Part shown: positions 7,810-16,492 of the stretch, in pieces
How positions within the stretch are numbered: position 1 is the stretch's first letter
Layout: every line of letters begins with the position of its first letter
Source of the DNA: an uncultured Clostridium sp.
Lineage (GTDB): Bacteria; Bacillota; Clostridia; Clostridiales; Clostridiaceae
Reading direction: 5' to 3'
Assembly (NCBI RefSeq): GCF_934754915.1
Contig: NZ_CAKVKB010000007.1
Span: 1 to 64,000, forward strand
Length of the DNA: 64,000 nt
The notes under the pieces: generated by a model
Database searches by the model: none
What the model saw: the letters and a program-made list of their open reading frames with translations, nothing else
Told to the model about the DNA's origin: nothing
Program-made: the position numbers and the translations under genes

Positions 7810-8496
7810 TTATATTGTTATACTTTCCTTTATTTTTTCAAACATTTTTTCTCCAATTCCTGTAACATTTTTTATTTCATCAATGCTTTTAAAACCACCA
7901 TTCTTTTCTCTATATTCAATTATATTTTGTGCTTTCGACTCTCCAATTCCATTCAATGTTTTTAATTGTTCCAAAGTTGCACTGTTAATATTCACAGTAG
8001 ACTTAGAAGCATCTTCTGAAATACATTCTACTGAATTATTGTTCAAGTTTAGCAAATCTTCTTCATTTTTATCTGCAATATATATCATTTCATGATCTTG
8101 AAGTTTTTGGGCCCTATTTATATTATCTAAATATGCATTTTCTGTAATCCCACCAGCTAATATTATCAAATCATTTATTATAGAATCTTCATCAAGAATA
8201 TATACATCTGGATTTTTTACCTGTCCTTTTATCTCTACTGTTATTTTCTTATTTTTTAAACTGATATTGTTACTATTTTGAGTCTCATTTTCTTTTAAAG
8301 AATCATCTGTAAAAGTATCCTTATCAGATATTGGTATATTTTTATCATTATCTTCATCTATAAAAATACTTTCTGTATCATTTTTATTTAATTCCTTAAA
8401 TCCTGAAACATTATATAGAGCAACTGCTGAAATAACTATAATAACTAAAAAACTTATCAAGCCTATTTTTTTATACTTAAGGAAATTATCCTTCAT
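7810..8496 (-). CDS. comEA: ComEA-like helix-hairpin-helix DNA-binding protein
   Basis: I place the start at the ATG at 8496, behind AAAGGG; a longer in-frame ORF to 8562 has no better signal. The 228-residue product has an N-terminal membrane anchor (about 8-28), an acidic linker, an SLBB domain (about 80-140; KKITVEIKGQVKNPDVY, then AGGITENA), and two C-terminal HhH motifs (VNINSATLEQLKTLNGIG and NVTGIGEKMFEKI). In competent bacteria ComEA binds dsDNA outside the membrane and passes it to ComEC. No comEC is next to it here, so DNA uptake is inferred from domain order alone. Confidence 0.85.
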   Translation of the reverse strand: MKDNFLKYKKIGLISFLVIIVISAVALYNVSGFKELNKNDTESIFIDEDNDKNIPISDKDTFTDDSLKENETQNSNNISLKNKKITVEIKGQVKNPDVYILDEDSIINDLIILAGGITENAYLDNINRAQKLQDHEMIYIADKNEEDLLNLNNNSVECISEDASKSTVNINSATLEQLKTLNGIGESKAQNIIEYREKNGGFKSIDEIKNVTGIGEKMFEKIKESITI

Positions 8497-8690
8497 AACT
8501 TTACCCTTTCTATTTTGTATATAATATTTTAATTGTTGACACTCTCTTAAATAAATACACATATTAAAAAATAATTTTTTATAAACTTTCGAAAAATATT
8601 ATTGTATTTATTCCCATAAAATCCATAATTATTCTTGCATAAAATTATCTTTATGTGGAATAATATTTATTTTTTTGGTAAAATATACTT

Positions 8691-8696
8691 TATAAT
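8691..8696 (+). promoter_or_regulatory. Probable -10 element of the DacF-like gene
   Basis: TATAAT lies 31 bp upstream of the chosen start. The -35 region, around TTATTT at 8667-8673, is weak. Confidence 0.4.
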
Positions 8697-8727
8697 GATA
8701 ATAAATAGTAATAACATGGAGATATAT

Positions 8728-9969
8728 ATGAAAAGATTTTTAAAAATTTTAAGTTTATTGCTGTTCTCTTTATGTATTCCTTTAACAGCATTTGCAGATA
8801 CAACTGAACCAAATATTAACGCTCAGGGATGTGCATTAATTGATGCATCAAGTGGGAAAGTTCTCTATGGCAAAAATGAGAATTGTACATTTGAGCCAGC
8901 CTCAACAACAAAAGTTATGACTGCACTTGTAGTTCTTGAAAATTGCAAATTAACTGATGAGGTTACTGTACATGAAGATTTTACAGCAATTGATGGTACT
9001 GCTATTGGATTATTAAATGGTGATGTTTTAACTGTTCACGATTTGCTTCTAGGCCTTCTTCTTGAATCAGGAAATGACTGTGCTAATGCATTAGCAAATC
9101 ATGTATCAGGAAATATTGATAGTTTTGCACAGCTTATGAATAAAAAAGCTTCTGAACTTGGTGCAACAGCTACAAGTTTTAGAAATCCAAGTGGACTTCC
9201 TGATCCTGAACATCTTACAACACCTCATGATTTAGCTTTATTTTTAAAAGAAGCTATCAATAATCCTGACTTTATTGATATCGCAACTACTCCATTTGCA
9301 ACAATAACAATGATTAATAATCCTGAAAGAACTATAATTGTCAATAATAAAAATTATATGATAAATAAGAATTCTAAATATTATTACAAATATGCTCTTT
9401 GCGGAAAAAACGGCTATACAACAAAAGCTAACCACACATATGTATGTTCTGCACAAAAAGATGAACATGTCCTCGTTGCATCATTTTTAAATGCTATGGA
9501 TAAGAATCAAAACTTCTTTGATATGCAGTCAGTGTTTGATTATGGTTTCAATAATTTCTCTTTTGTAAAACTTTATGATGAAGGACAGGAAGTTGCACAA
9601 TATGATGTTACTAAAAACCTCACAATTCCTTTAATAGTTAATAAAGCCTTAGAGTATCCTGTAAAAAAAGGTGAAGAATCCTCAGTATCATGTGATTTAA
9701 AAGTACAAGATGAAGATTTAAGCAAGAAATCATTTGATAAAGGAGAAAATATATTAAAAGGAACAATTTATGTAAACAATGAAGAATTAGAAACTATAGA
9801 TTTAGCATCTGGCATTTCTAGAACATATGAACCAGCTATTGTTTCAAATGTTCTTTCAAATAGCAATAATCTTCCAGTTTATATTGCAGGAATTATAGGA
9901 AGTGCAGCTGCTTTATTAGGATTAGGAATAGTTATAAAAAAGAAGTTAACAATAAACGGAAAACATTAG
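8728..9969 (+). CDS. dacF: D-alanyl-D-alanine carboxypeptidase, DacF/PBP5 type
   Basis: The ATG at 8728 follows GGAG and directly begins a signal peptide that ends AFA (about residue 23). The 413-residue enzyme should trim the terminal D-Ala from peptidoglycan stem peptides outside the cell. Motif 1 is S59-T-T-K62; motif 2 is SGN in ESGNDCANAL. Motif 3, normally KTG, reads K227-N-G229 (CGKNGYTTKA). A PBP5 C-terminal domain follows, then a single C-terminal membrane anchor (about 385-405) and basic tail. The divergent neighbour is the comEA-like gene. The KNG change could alter activity; otherwise the family match is strong. Confidence 0.88.
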   Translation: MKRFLKILSLLLFSLCIPLTAFADTTEPNINAQGCALIDASSGKVLYGKNENCTFEPASTTKVMTALVVLENCKLTDEVTVHEDFTAIDGTAIGLLNGDVLTVHDLLLGLLLESGNDCANALANHVSGNIDSFAQLMNKKASELGATATSFRNPSGLPDPEHLTTPHDLALFLKEAINNPDFIDIATTPFATITMINNPERTIIVNNKNYMINKNSKYYYKYALCGKNGYTTKANHTYVCSAQKDEHVLVASFLNAMDKNQNFFDMQSVFDYGFNNFSFVKLYDEGQEVAQYDVTKNLTIPLIVNKALEYPVKKGEESSVSCDLKVQDEDLSKKSFDKGENILKGTIYVNNEELETIDLASGISRTYEPAIVSNVLSNSNNLPVYIAGIIGSAAALLGLGIVIKKKLTINGKH

Positions 9970-9995
9970 TAGTATATTAAATTATAAAAATAAAT

Positions 9996-10039
9996 AAAAA
10001 GATGACCAAATTCTCAATATGAATTTCAGCCATCTTTTT
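9996..10039. terminator. Bidirectional terminator between dacF and the RluA-family gene
   Basis: AAAAAGATG (9996) pairs with CATCTTTTT (10031-10039) and AAATTC with GAATTT inside. Both genes end here, facing each other, and both strands give a U-run. Confidence 0.8.
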
Positions 10040-10041
10040 AT

Positions 10042-10947
10042 TTATTTTTTTATTTTTTCTATTAGATTTTTTATATCCTGTGGAAGTTCAGACTTCAGTG
10101 AAAGAATATCTCCTGTTCTTGGTGATTTAAAATCTAATGAATAAGCATGAAGTGCCTGCCTGTTTATCAAATCAGTTTCTTCATCACCATTTCCATATAA
10201 TGAATCACCATATATAGGGTGACCTATACTACTCAAATGAACTCTTATCTGATGTGTTCTGCCAGTTTCAAGTGTACATTCAACAAGACTTGAATCTTCA
10301 TATTTTTCAACAACTTTATAGTGAGTTATGCTTCTCTGACCTCTTTCATCAACAACTCTCATTATTCCAAAATCAGTTCCTTCTGGTCTGTAAATTGGTA
10401 AATCTATAGTCCCTTGTTCCTCTTCAAAAATTCCATGAACTACTGCAAGATATTTTTTTGTAACCTTATTTTCACTCATTTCCTTAGAAATCATTCCATG
10501 AGAAAATTGATTTTTTGCTATTATAATAAGTCCAGATGTATTCATATCCAGTCTAGAAACAAGTCTTACTATACAATTCTGACCAGTTTCCATAAAATAA
10601 TTTATAACACCATTAGCAAGAGTGCCACTTTGATAACTTTTTGTAGGATGAACAACCATAAAAGGTTTTTTATTTACTACAAGAATATCTTCATCTTCAT
10701 ATATTATTTCAATATCCATTTTTTCAGGTGTAATATCCTGACTTTCATCCTTTGCAAGATCTATTTTTATGATTTCCCCTTCATTTAAAACTCGATTCAT
10801 TTTTACTACAACATCATTTACAAATATTCTTTTTCCAATTGATGCACTTCTTATAAGTCTTGTAGACAAACCTAATTCTCTCTTAAGATATTCCCTTATT
10901 TTTGTTCCTTCTTGTATTCCTGTTACCTTTTTTTCTAAGATGCTCAT
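10042..10947 (-). CDS. RluA-family pseudouridine synthase
   Basis: This 301-residue enzyme converts uridine to pseudouridine in RNA, probably 23S rRNA. Residues about 12-60 are an S4-like RNA-binding domain. The catalytic motif reads VSRLDMNTSG, with the active-site Asp in RLD; family members more often have HRLD. ETGRTHQIRVH and the GHPIYGD box are present. It starts at ATG behind AAGGAG, 25 bp after the LCP gene. Which of RluD, YlyB or another paralogue it is cannot be told by reading. Confidence 0.88.
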   Translation of the reverse strand: MSILEKKVTGIQEGTKIREYLKRELGLSTRLIRSASIGKRIFVNDVVVKMNRVLNEGEIIKIDLAKDESQDITPEKMDIEIIYEDEDILVVNKKPFMVVHPTKSYQSGTLANGVINYFMETGQNCIVRLVSRLDMNTSGLIIIAKNQFSHGMISKEMSENKVTKKYLAVVHGIFEEEQGTIDLPIYRPEGTDFGIMRVVDERGQRSITHYKVVEKYEDSSLVECTLETGRTHQIRVHLSSIGHPIYGDSLYGNGDEETDLINRQALHAYSLDFKSPRTGDILSLKSELPQDIKNLIEKIKK

Positions 10948-10972
10948 CCGTTTATCTCCTTATTAAATAATG

Positions 10973-12241
10973 TTATTCTCCAAACCTTTTGAAATCTTTG
11001 CCAAGGATTATAATAACATCATAATCCTTATATTCTTCTTTATTTCCTTTTTTACTGCTATTTTTTATATCTAAATCACTCTGTATTGTTTTAAGCATTT
11101 TTTGGTTATCTGTTATTATTACTGTTTTATCAGAAATCTCTGTATTTCCTGTATCAACTTTTGAATATCCAAGATTATTCATAGTATTTTTCAGTTCTCC
11201 TGCCAAACCATTAATCTTAGTTGCATTTAATATTTTTATCTTTATATCACTTTTTGATATATTGCTTTCTGAATTTGATGAACCTGAAGAACTAAGTTGT
11301 GATAGTATATCCTTATTTGAATTTTTATCAAATATCAAAAATGACTGTCCATTTATAGTTTTAGGGGTTCCAGCTGCTGTAACCATGGATATATTATCTT
11401 TGCTTACAGTCATAAATTTAACACCATACTTCATTATGGCAAATGGAGACATATTTGTCTCAACATTATCCCCTATTGCTGACATTATCTTAGGAATTCT
11501 AAAAATAATTAGTGGACTTTTACATTTATCTATTACCTTGGAAATAAATTTATGCTGATTCTGAATCCTATCTAAATCTCCATTTGCAAATCCAGTTCCA
11601 TCATTATTCTTTCTCCATCTGAAAAATTCCTGTGCCTTTTGTCCATCAAGCTTTACAGTTTCTCCAGCTTTAAAATTTATATGAAGATTCTGGCCTTCAT
11701 CATCATAAATCATATCTCTGTCAATTTCCATTTTAACTCCGCCTATAGCATCCACTACGTCAATAAATGCATTGTAATCTACCTTAACCATATAATTTAT
11801 ATTTATTCCCAGCAGTTCTTCAACTTCACTTTTAATCCTTGAATACCCTCCAACTGCAAATGCAGCATTAATTTTTATACTGTTTCCTTTGTTGTTTATA
11901 AGAGTATCTCTTGGTACTGATACAGTAACTATCTTATCTGTATTTGGATTATAATTAATCAGCATTATAGTATCTGTACGCTTTATATCTTTATTATCAA
12001 CTTGATTTGGATCTCCAATATCCATTCCTAAAAGTAATATATTTACAGGTTTATTGTATGCTGGAGTTGAAGCTTTAGGCATAGACTGACTTCCTACTTC
12101 CATTAATGCAATAAATCCTGATATTATTGAAAATATCACAAATGCAAGAAAAAGCGATACTGCTCCAAGTGCAATATGTTCAATTTTATTTATATCTTTA
12201 TCAAACTTAATTTTCCTATTCTTTTTATTTATTCTCCCCAT
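10973..12241 (-). CDS. LytR-CpsA-Psr (LCP) family cell-wall glycopolymer transferase
   Basis: LCP enzymes attach undecaprenyl-linked anionic polymers to peptidoglycan at the outer membrane face. The 422-residue protein has a basic cytoplasmic N-terminus, one membrane segment (about 27-50), then the LCP domain with VNILLLGMD, KRTDTIMLI, VSVPRDTLI and the FRWR segment near QEFFRWR. A LytR_C domain follows near the C-terminus (IKILNATKINGLAGEL). It starts at ATG behind AAGGGGTG. Its neighbours here are yqeK and the RluA gene, the usual clostridial order. Confidence 0.9.
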   Translation of the reverse strand: MGRINKKNRKIKFDKDINKIEHIALGAVSLFLAFVIFSIISGFIALMEVGSQSMPKASTPAYNKPVNILLLGMDIGDPNQVDNKDIKRTDTIMLINYNPNTDKIVTVSVPRDTLINNKGNSIKINAAFAVGGYSRIKSEVEELLGININYMVKVDYNAFIDVVDAIGGVKMEIDRDMIYDDEGQNLHINFKAGETVKLDGQKAQEFFRWRKNNDGTGFANGDLDRIQNQHKFISKVIDKCKSPLIIFRIPKIMSAIGDNVETNMSPFAIMKYGVKFMTVSKDNISMVTAAGTPKTINGQSFLIFDKNSNKDILSQLSSSGSSNSESNISKSDIKIKILNATKINGLAGELKNTMNNLGYSKVDTGNTEISDKTVIITDNQKMLKTIQSDLDIKNSSKKGNKEEYKDYDVIIILGKDFKRFGE

Positions 12242-12599
12242 TTTTTCACCCCTTAACGGAAAATATGTTCAATAAATATATTCTATCACAAATATATTCT
12301 TGTTATTATTTTCTTAGGGATTCTTTAATATATATTTAAACATTTTTCATTTTTATTTAAGAATTTATCTATAGCTTTTTACTATTCTTGATTTTTCACT
12401 AAAACTATATTAATTTACCATTTATTATACTGTGCATTTTCACAAAACATAAATTATATATGCTCCAATTAACAATGTATAATAAACAATTGACAATAAA
12501 TGGTGAAATCTCTTTAAGATTTCTTTTATTATTATGTAGTATAATTATTGGAACATATATAGTTCTAAATTGTTATAGCGTATTAATCTAATTTTAAAA
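12242..12599. other. 358-bp intergenic region holding a MITE-like copy
   Basis: About 107 bp of this gap (12454-12561) is the repeat element listed separately. The rest is AT-rich and must hold the promoter of the LCP gene. I see no ORF. Confidence 0.6.
12454..12561 (+). mobile_element. MITE-like repeat, copy 2 (near full length, best ends)
   Basis: The left end TATATATGCTCCAATTA and the right end TAATTATTGGAACATATATA are inverted repeats of each other. Inside is a hairpin, GAAATC-TCTTTAA-GATTTC. This copy defines the family; copies at 6290, 50851, 15990, 13917 and others align with it. Confidence 0.65.
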
Positions 12600-13163
12600 T
12601 TACTTGAACAATAGATAATTTCTAGCTTTTATAGTATTCTCATCAATCAATAAGTCCTTGCTCAATAAAAATTGAATACTGTGTGTAAGCCCACAATAAA
12701 CGCCTTTATCAAGATTTTCAAAAGTTTCATTTCTTATTTCTTCAAGACCAGGAAAACTTCTTCCTGGTTCAATCATATCTGCAATATAGATTATCTTAGC
12801 AAGCATAGACATATTTTCTTTACCTGTTGTATGCCATCTTATAGCATCAAGTATTTCTTCATCAGTTATTCCAAGTTTTTCTTCTGCAATTACTGGAGCT
12901 ATTATACTATGCCATAAATTCATATTCTCTCTTTCAACTTGTGATAAAGCAATATTGTTCTCTTCTATTACCTTTAACATATCTTCACTACTCATATTTT
13001 TAGCAACATCATGAGACAAAGCTGCAATTTCTGCTTTTTCTTTTGATACTCCATTTAATTCTGCAAGTTTAACTGCTGTTTCACATACACCTAATGTATG
13101 GTTATATCTGCTCTCTTTCAAGTTAGTTTTTAAATATTCCTTTATTTCTTCAACTGATAACAT
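12600..13163 (-). CDS. yqeK: YqeK-family HD-domain hydrolase (diadenosine tetraphosphatase)
   Basis: The 187-residue protein belongs to the YqeK HD-domain family, which hydrolyses Ap4A symmetrically. Visible metal ligands are His in YNHTLGVCETA, the HD pair in LSHDVAKNM, the WHS region (LWHSIIAPV) and Asp in IIYIADMIEPGR. It follows nadD by about 60 bp and starts at ATG behind GAGGAGG. The nadD-yqeK pair is a conserved arrangement in Firmicutes, usually with rsfS next; here rsfS is replaced by a gap and the LCP gene. Confidence 0.9.
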   Translation of the reverse strand: MLSVEEIKEYLKTNLKESRYNHTLGVCETAVKLAELNGVSKEKAEIAALSHDVAKNMSSEDMLKVIEENNIALSQVERENMNLWHSIIAPVIAEEKLGITDEEILDAIRWHTTGKENMSMLAKIIYIADMIEPGRSFPGLEEIRNETFENLDKGVYCGLTHSIQFLLSKDLLIDENTIKARNYLLFK

Positions 13164-13180
13164 TAAACTCCTCCTCTACT

Positions 13181-13215
13181 TTCCAATTGACAATGTACAA
13201 TGAACAATTGTTATG
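13181..13215 (+). mobile_element. Fragment of the MITE-like repeat (copy 3)
   Basis: CCAATTGACAATGTACAATG and the following bases match the left third of the copy at 12454. The rest is missing. It sits in the short nadD-yqeK gap. Confidence 0.35.
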
Positions 13216-13223
13216 AACCATTT

Positions 13224-13832
13224 TTATTCTAAATATAAATTATGTTCTTTTATAAATTTATCAATTTTTTCTGGAACAAAAAAATCAATCCTTTTTCCAT
13301 TTTTTATCCGCTCTCTTATATCTGTTGATGATATCTCAAGCTGCTTTAATTCTAGGACAATGATTCTGCAGTTAAATTTATCTTCAACTTGCTTTTTCTT
13401 ATTTCTTATTTCTTCTGATTGAAAACCGCCTCTAGAAAATACAACAAAAGTACACAAAGAAAATATCCTTTCAGCTTCTTTCCACCTATCAATACTCATA
13501 AGACAATCTGCCCCAGTAATAAAGAAAATTTCACAATCCTTATCTAATATATTTTTTAAATGTTCCAACGTTTCATAAGTAAAACTTATACCTTTTTTTT
13601 CAATTTCATATGCAGAAACTGAAAATTTTTCATATGATTCTATTGCAATTTCAACCATATTATACCTAAGATGCGAATCAGTAACCTTATTTCCTATTTT
13701 AAATGGCTGCATTCCTGCTGGCATAAATATTATCTTATCCAATCCAAGCTGCTTCTGAGCTTCATAAGCTATATATAAATGTGCATTATGAATAGGATCA
13801 AACGTTCCTCCTATTACACCATATCGCTTCAT
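13224..13832 (-). CDS. nadD: Nicotinate-nucleotide adenylyltransferase
   Basis: NadD makes nicotinic acid adenine dinucleotide from NaMN and ATP in NAD synthesis. The nucleotidyltransferase signature is GVIGGTFDPIHNAHL, with the HxxH-type NAH; the C-terminal ISSTDIRERI matches the second motif. I chose the ATG at 13832 because GGGAGG lies between it and an upstream in-frame ATG at 13847. The product is 202 residues, the family's usual size. It is followed by yqeK. Confidence 0.93.
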   Translation of the reverse strand: MKRYGVIGGTFDPIHNAHLYIAYEAQKQLGLDKIIFMPAGMQPFKIGNKVTDSHLRYNMVEIAIESYEKFSVSAYEIEKKGISFTYETLEHLKNILDKDCEIFFITGADCLMSIDRWKEAERIFSLCTFVVFSRGGFQSEEIRNKKKQVEDKFNCRIIVLELKQLEISSTDIRERIKNGKRIDFFVPEKIDKFIKEHNLYLE

Positions 13833-13916
13833 ATATTTTCCTCCCATGTTCTGCTATTTACAGATACATTTTGTATTTTAAAACATATATATTATATCAT
13901 TACTTAACACAATATA

Positions 13917-13981
13917 TATATATATATGTGTTCCAATAATAAAACTACAATTGTACATTGTTAATTAGAATATTTATATTA
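13917..13981 (-). mobile_element. MITE-like repeat, copy 4 (internally deleted)
   Basis: Both ends are present (TATATATGTGTTCCAATAAT and ATTGTTAATTAGAATATT), but the central hairpin is lost, leaving about 65 bp. Confidence 0.5.
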
Positions 13982-13992
13982 AAACTAAAAAG

Positions 13993-14030
13993 AACCTGAT
14001 TTTAAAATTTTTTAATCCTAAAATCAGGTT
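13993..14030 (-). terminator. Terminator of yhbY
   Basis: AACCTGATTTTA (13993-14004) pairs with TAAAATCAGGTT (14019-14030); a T-rich tract follows on the minus strand. Confidence 0.8.
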
Positions 14031-14054
14031 GCTTAGTTATATTTTAATTAAATC

Positions 14055-14357
14055 TTATTTTACTGGCAATTCAATTTTTCTCTTTTTAATATTACTTGAT
14101 TGCTTATATAAAACTATCTTATTTCCAATTGCCTGAACACCTTCGCATTTAATAGCTTTACATATCATATCTGAAGCTTCTCTTGCTCCTAATCCACTGT
14201 TTTCCAAAACCTTTATCTTTATTATTTCTCTTGCTTCTAATGCTTGAGAAACCTGAATTAGAAAGTTTTCTTCAATTCCAGCCTTACCAATCTGGAATAT
14301 TGGAGTAAGTGTTGCTCCTAAATTTCTTAAATACGCTCTTTGTTTTGTTGTTATCAT
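14055..14357 (-). CDS. yhbY: YhbY-family CRM-domain RNA-binding protein
   Basis: The 100-residue protein is a single CRM domain, found associated with pre-50S ribosomes. It shows RAYLRNLGATLTPIFQIGKAG and the GLGAREASD stretch with the usual GxxG-type loop. It starts at ATG behind AGGAGG and follows obgE by about 70 bp. The neighbours (obgE, rpmA, rplU) all concern the large ribosomal subunit. Confidence 0.92.
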   Translation of the reverse strand: MITTKQRAYLRNLGATLTPIFQIGKAGIEENFLIQVSQALEAREIIKIKVLENSGLGAREASDMICKAIKCEGVQAIGNKIVLYKQSSNIKKRKIELPVK

Positions 14358-14429
14358 TTTTAATTCCTCCTAAAACTGCTTTAATATCATGCATTATTTA
14401 TCCCTGGGGGATTTTCATTTATAATTTTA

Positions 14430-15719
14430 TTAAAGTATATATTCAAATTCAAAATCATTTAATCTCATGAAGTCACCATCTTTGATTCCCATTTCTCTGA
14501 CTTCATCAAAAATTCCTTTATTTCTAAGAACCTTATGGAAATATCTTAATGAATCTGCATCATTTACATTTACAGCATGTAATATTCTATCAACAAATGA
14601 TCCTTCAAGAACATATGTCTTTGTTCCTTCTTCATTATCTTCAACAGTGATCTTATAAGTAAATCTTTTTTCTTCTGGTATATATCTTTCATCTTCAGCT
14701 ATTTCAAGTTCAGTTACTGGAATTTCTTTAAGCATTCTTGCTGCTTCCTTCATTACAGCATCTACACCTTCATTTGTAGCAGCTGACATTTTAAATACTT
14801 TAGTATATCCTAATTCTTCAACCTTTTTCTTGAAATCTTCATATACACTTTCATCATAAAGCATATCAGTTTTATTAGCCACAACTATTTGAGGTCTATC
14901 CCATAACTTAACTGAATATTTCTTTAATTCTTCATTTATCTTCAAGAAATCATCAAATGGATCTCTTCCTTCAACACCTGAAATATCAACGATATGTATT
15001 AATAATCTTGTTCTTTCAATATGTCTTAAAAATTGAATTCCAAGACCTACACCTTCAGCTGCTCCTTCAATTATTCCAGGAATATCTGCCATTACAAACG
15101 GTTCTATTCCTTCAACAGCAACAACACCTAAGTTTGGTTTTAAAGTTGTGAAATGATAATTTGCTATCTTTGGCTTTGCCTTTGTAGTCATAGAAAGAAG
15201 TGTTGATTTACCTACATTAGGAAAACCTAATAATCCTACATCTGCAAGTAATTTAAGTTCAAGTGTTACAGTAAGTTCAGCACCTGGCATACCTGGCTCT
15301 GCATAATGAGGAGCCTGCTTTGTTGCTGTAGCAAATTTAGTATTACCTTTACCACCTTTACCGCCTTTTAATAAAACAAGTTCTTCATCTTTATGAGACA
15401 TATCAGCAATTATTTTATTACTTTCAGCTTCTCTTATAATTGTTCCCATAGGAACCTTTATTATAAGGTCTTCTCCATCCTTACCATAGCATTTTGATCC
15501 GCTTCCATTTCCACCACATTCAGCTACAAATTTCTTTTTATATTTAAAATCTAATAATGTAGTTATATTTGTATCGACTTTGAAGATAATGCTTCCGCCT
15601 CTTCCACCGTCTCCACCATCTGGTCCACCTAATGGTACATATTTTTCTCTTCTGAAAGTAATTGCACCATCTCCACCGTTTCCAGATTTAATAAAAATCT
15701 TGGCTTTATCTATAAACAT
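14430..15719 (-). CDS. obgE: GTPase Obg/CgtA
   Basis: Obg is an essential GTPase that acts in 50S assembly. At 429 residues the three domains are intact. The Gly-rich Obg fold (1-158) includes KSGNGGDGAITFRREK and GGDGGRGG. The G domain has GFPNVGKST (G1), DIPG (G3), NKTD (G4) and MSAATNEG (G5). The C-terminal OCT domain (about 345-429) is the longer form seen in Gram-positives. It starts at ATG behind AGGAGATG. Confidence 0.96.
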   Translation of the reverse strand: MFIDKAKIFIKSGNGGDGAITFRREKYVPLGGPDGGDGGRGGSIIFKVDTNITTLLDFKYKKKFVAECGGNGSGSKCYGKDGEDLIIKVPMGTIIREAESNKIIADMSHKDEELVLLKGGKGGKGNTKFATATKQAPHYAEPGMPGAELTVTLELKLLADVGLLGFPNVGKSTLLSMTTKAKPKIANYHFTTLKPNLGVVAVEGIEPFVMADIPGIIEGAAEGVGLGIQFLRHIERTRLLIHIVDISGVEGRDPFDDFLKINEELKKYSVKLWDRPQIVVANKTDMLYDESVYEDFKKKVEELGYTKVFKMSAATNEGVDAVMKEAARMLKEIPVTELEIAEDERYIPEEKRFTYKITVEDNEEGTKTYVLEGSFVDRILHAVNVNDADSLRYFHKVLRNKGIFDEVREMGIKDGDFMRLNDFEFEYIL

Positions 15720-15989
15720 ACCTACTCATCTCCTAACTAATACTCTAAAATTTTAATCTTAATGTTTAATAAAAATCCTTCTAATATTCTTATACTTAAC
15801 ATATTACAAATTTGTATTCACATTATACCACATTAATTTTAATGCTTTATTGTCAATCTTAAACTATATTTTTTTCTTAGTAAATATAATATATTTATCA
15901 ATAGCTTAAACTCAATAGTTTATTTCAATCAAGAATTTAAGTTCCAATAATATATTACAATATAAAAATTACATCTAAAATTTATCTAA

Positions 15990-16066
15990 CATATATTTGT
16001 TCCAATAATAAGATTTCATCCTTAATTGTCAATCGACCATTTTACATTATCAATTGCAATATATAA
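15990..16066 (-). mobile_element. MITE-like repeat, copy 5 (shortened)
   Basis: CATATATTTGTTCCAATAAT begins this copy and ATTATCAATTGCAATATATA ends it. Relative to the 12454 copy it lacks one half of the central hairpin. Confidence 0.5.
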
Positions 16067-16138
16067 AGCACAATGCACAACTCACAACAAACGCAAAACT
16101 ATAAATCAAATTCGACTTATGAACTGTGCATTGTGCAT
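16067..16138. repeat. Inverted repeat GCACAATGCACA / TGTGCATTGTGC
   Basis: The arms (16068-16079 and 16126-16137) are perfect 12-bp complements around a loop of about 46 nt. It lies directly beside MITE copy 5 and is of a different sequence family. Confidence 0.6.
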
Positions 16139-16151
16139 TACAACATTTAAA

Positions 16152-16177
16152 AAAGCACTCTTAGTTAAGAGTGCTTT
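16152..16177 (-). terminator. Terminator of the rplU-prp-rpmA operon
   Basis: AAAGCACTCTTA and TAAGAGTGCTTT form a strong hairpin just after rpmA, with a U-run on the minus strand. Confidence 0.9.
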
Positions 16178-16188
16178 ATTTTTAATAA

Positions 16189-16488
16189 TTATTCAGCTAT
16201 TGCTTCAACGTCTACTGGGTAAACACTTGCTTTTTTCTTATCTTTACCTAATCTTTCGAATCTTACAACTCCATCGATTTTAGCAAATAAAGTATCGTCT
16301 TTACCTTTTCCAACATTTTCGCCTGGATGAATCTTAGTACCTCTTTGTCTTACAAGGATGTTTCCAGCAAGAACAAATTGTCCGTCAGCAGATTTAACTC
16401 CTAATCTCTTTGATTCAGAATCTCTACCATTTTTAGTACTACCAGCTCCCTTTTTGTGAGCGAATAATTGAAGGTTCATAATTAGCAT
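16189..16488 (-). CDS. rpmA: 50S ribosomal protein bL27 (precursor)
   Basis: The 99-residue protein carries the Firmicute N-terminal extension: MLIMNLQLFAHKKG. Prp cleaves such precursors after LQLF, exposing the AHKKG end that reaches the peptidyl transferase centre. I keep the first ATG since its ribosome binding site, AGGAGGTG at the end of prp, has the right spacing (about 7 nt). The second ATG (M4) is also in front of the cleavage site and gives the same mature protein. Confidence 0.96.
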   Translation of the reverse strand: MLIMNLQLFAHKKGAGSTKNGRDSESKRLGVKSADGQFVLAGNILVRQRGTKIHPGENVGKGKDDTLFAKIDGVVRFERLGKDKKKASVYPVDVEAIAE

Positions 16489-16492
16489 GTGA

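Larger units (their letters stand above)
15720..16188. other. 469-bp intergenic region with nested repeats
   Basis: The gap between obgE and rpmA holds a shortened MITE-like copy (15990-16066), a second unrelated palindrome (16067-16138) and the rpmA terminator. GTTCCAATAATATATTAC at about 15941 may be a remnant of another copy. No ORF is convincing. The obgE promoter must lie near its right-hand, obgE-proximal side. Confidence 0.6.

Noticed and set aside
10414..10788. 124-codon plus-strand ORF
   Set aside because: It is antisense to the RluA-family gene, with a Phe/Ile/Tyr-rich composition and no ribosome binding site.
10042..10947. VSRLD instead of HRLD taken as an inactivated pseudouridine synthase
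   Set aside because: The catalytic Asp and Arg are present; the residue before RLD varies in clostridial members, so I see no reason to call it inactive.
15990..16138. Possible CRISPR array in the obgE-rpmA gap
   Set aside because: The repeats are inverted and of two unrelated types; there is no regular direct repeat with spacers and no cas gene in the window.
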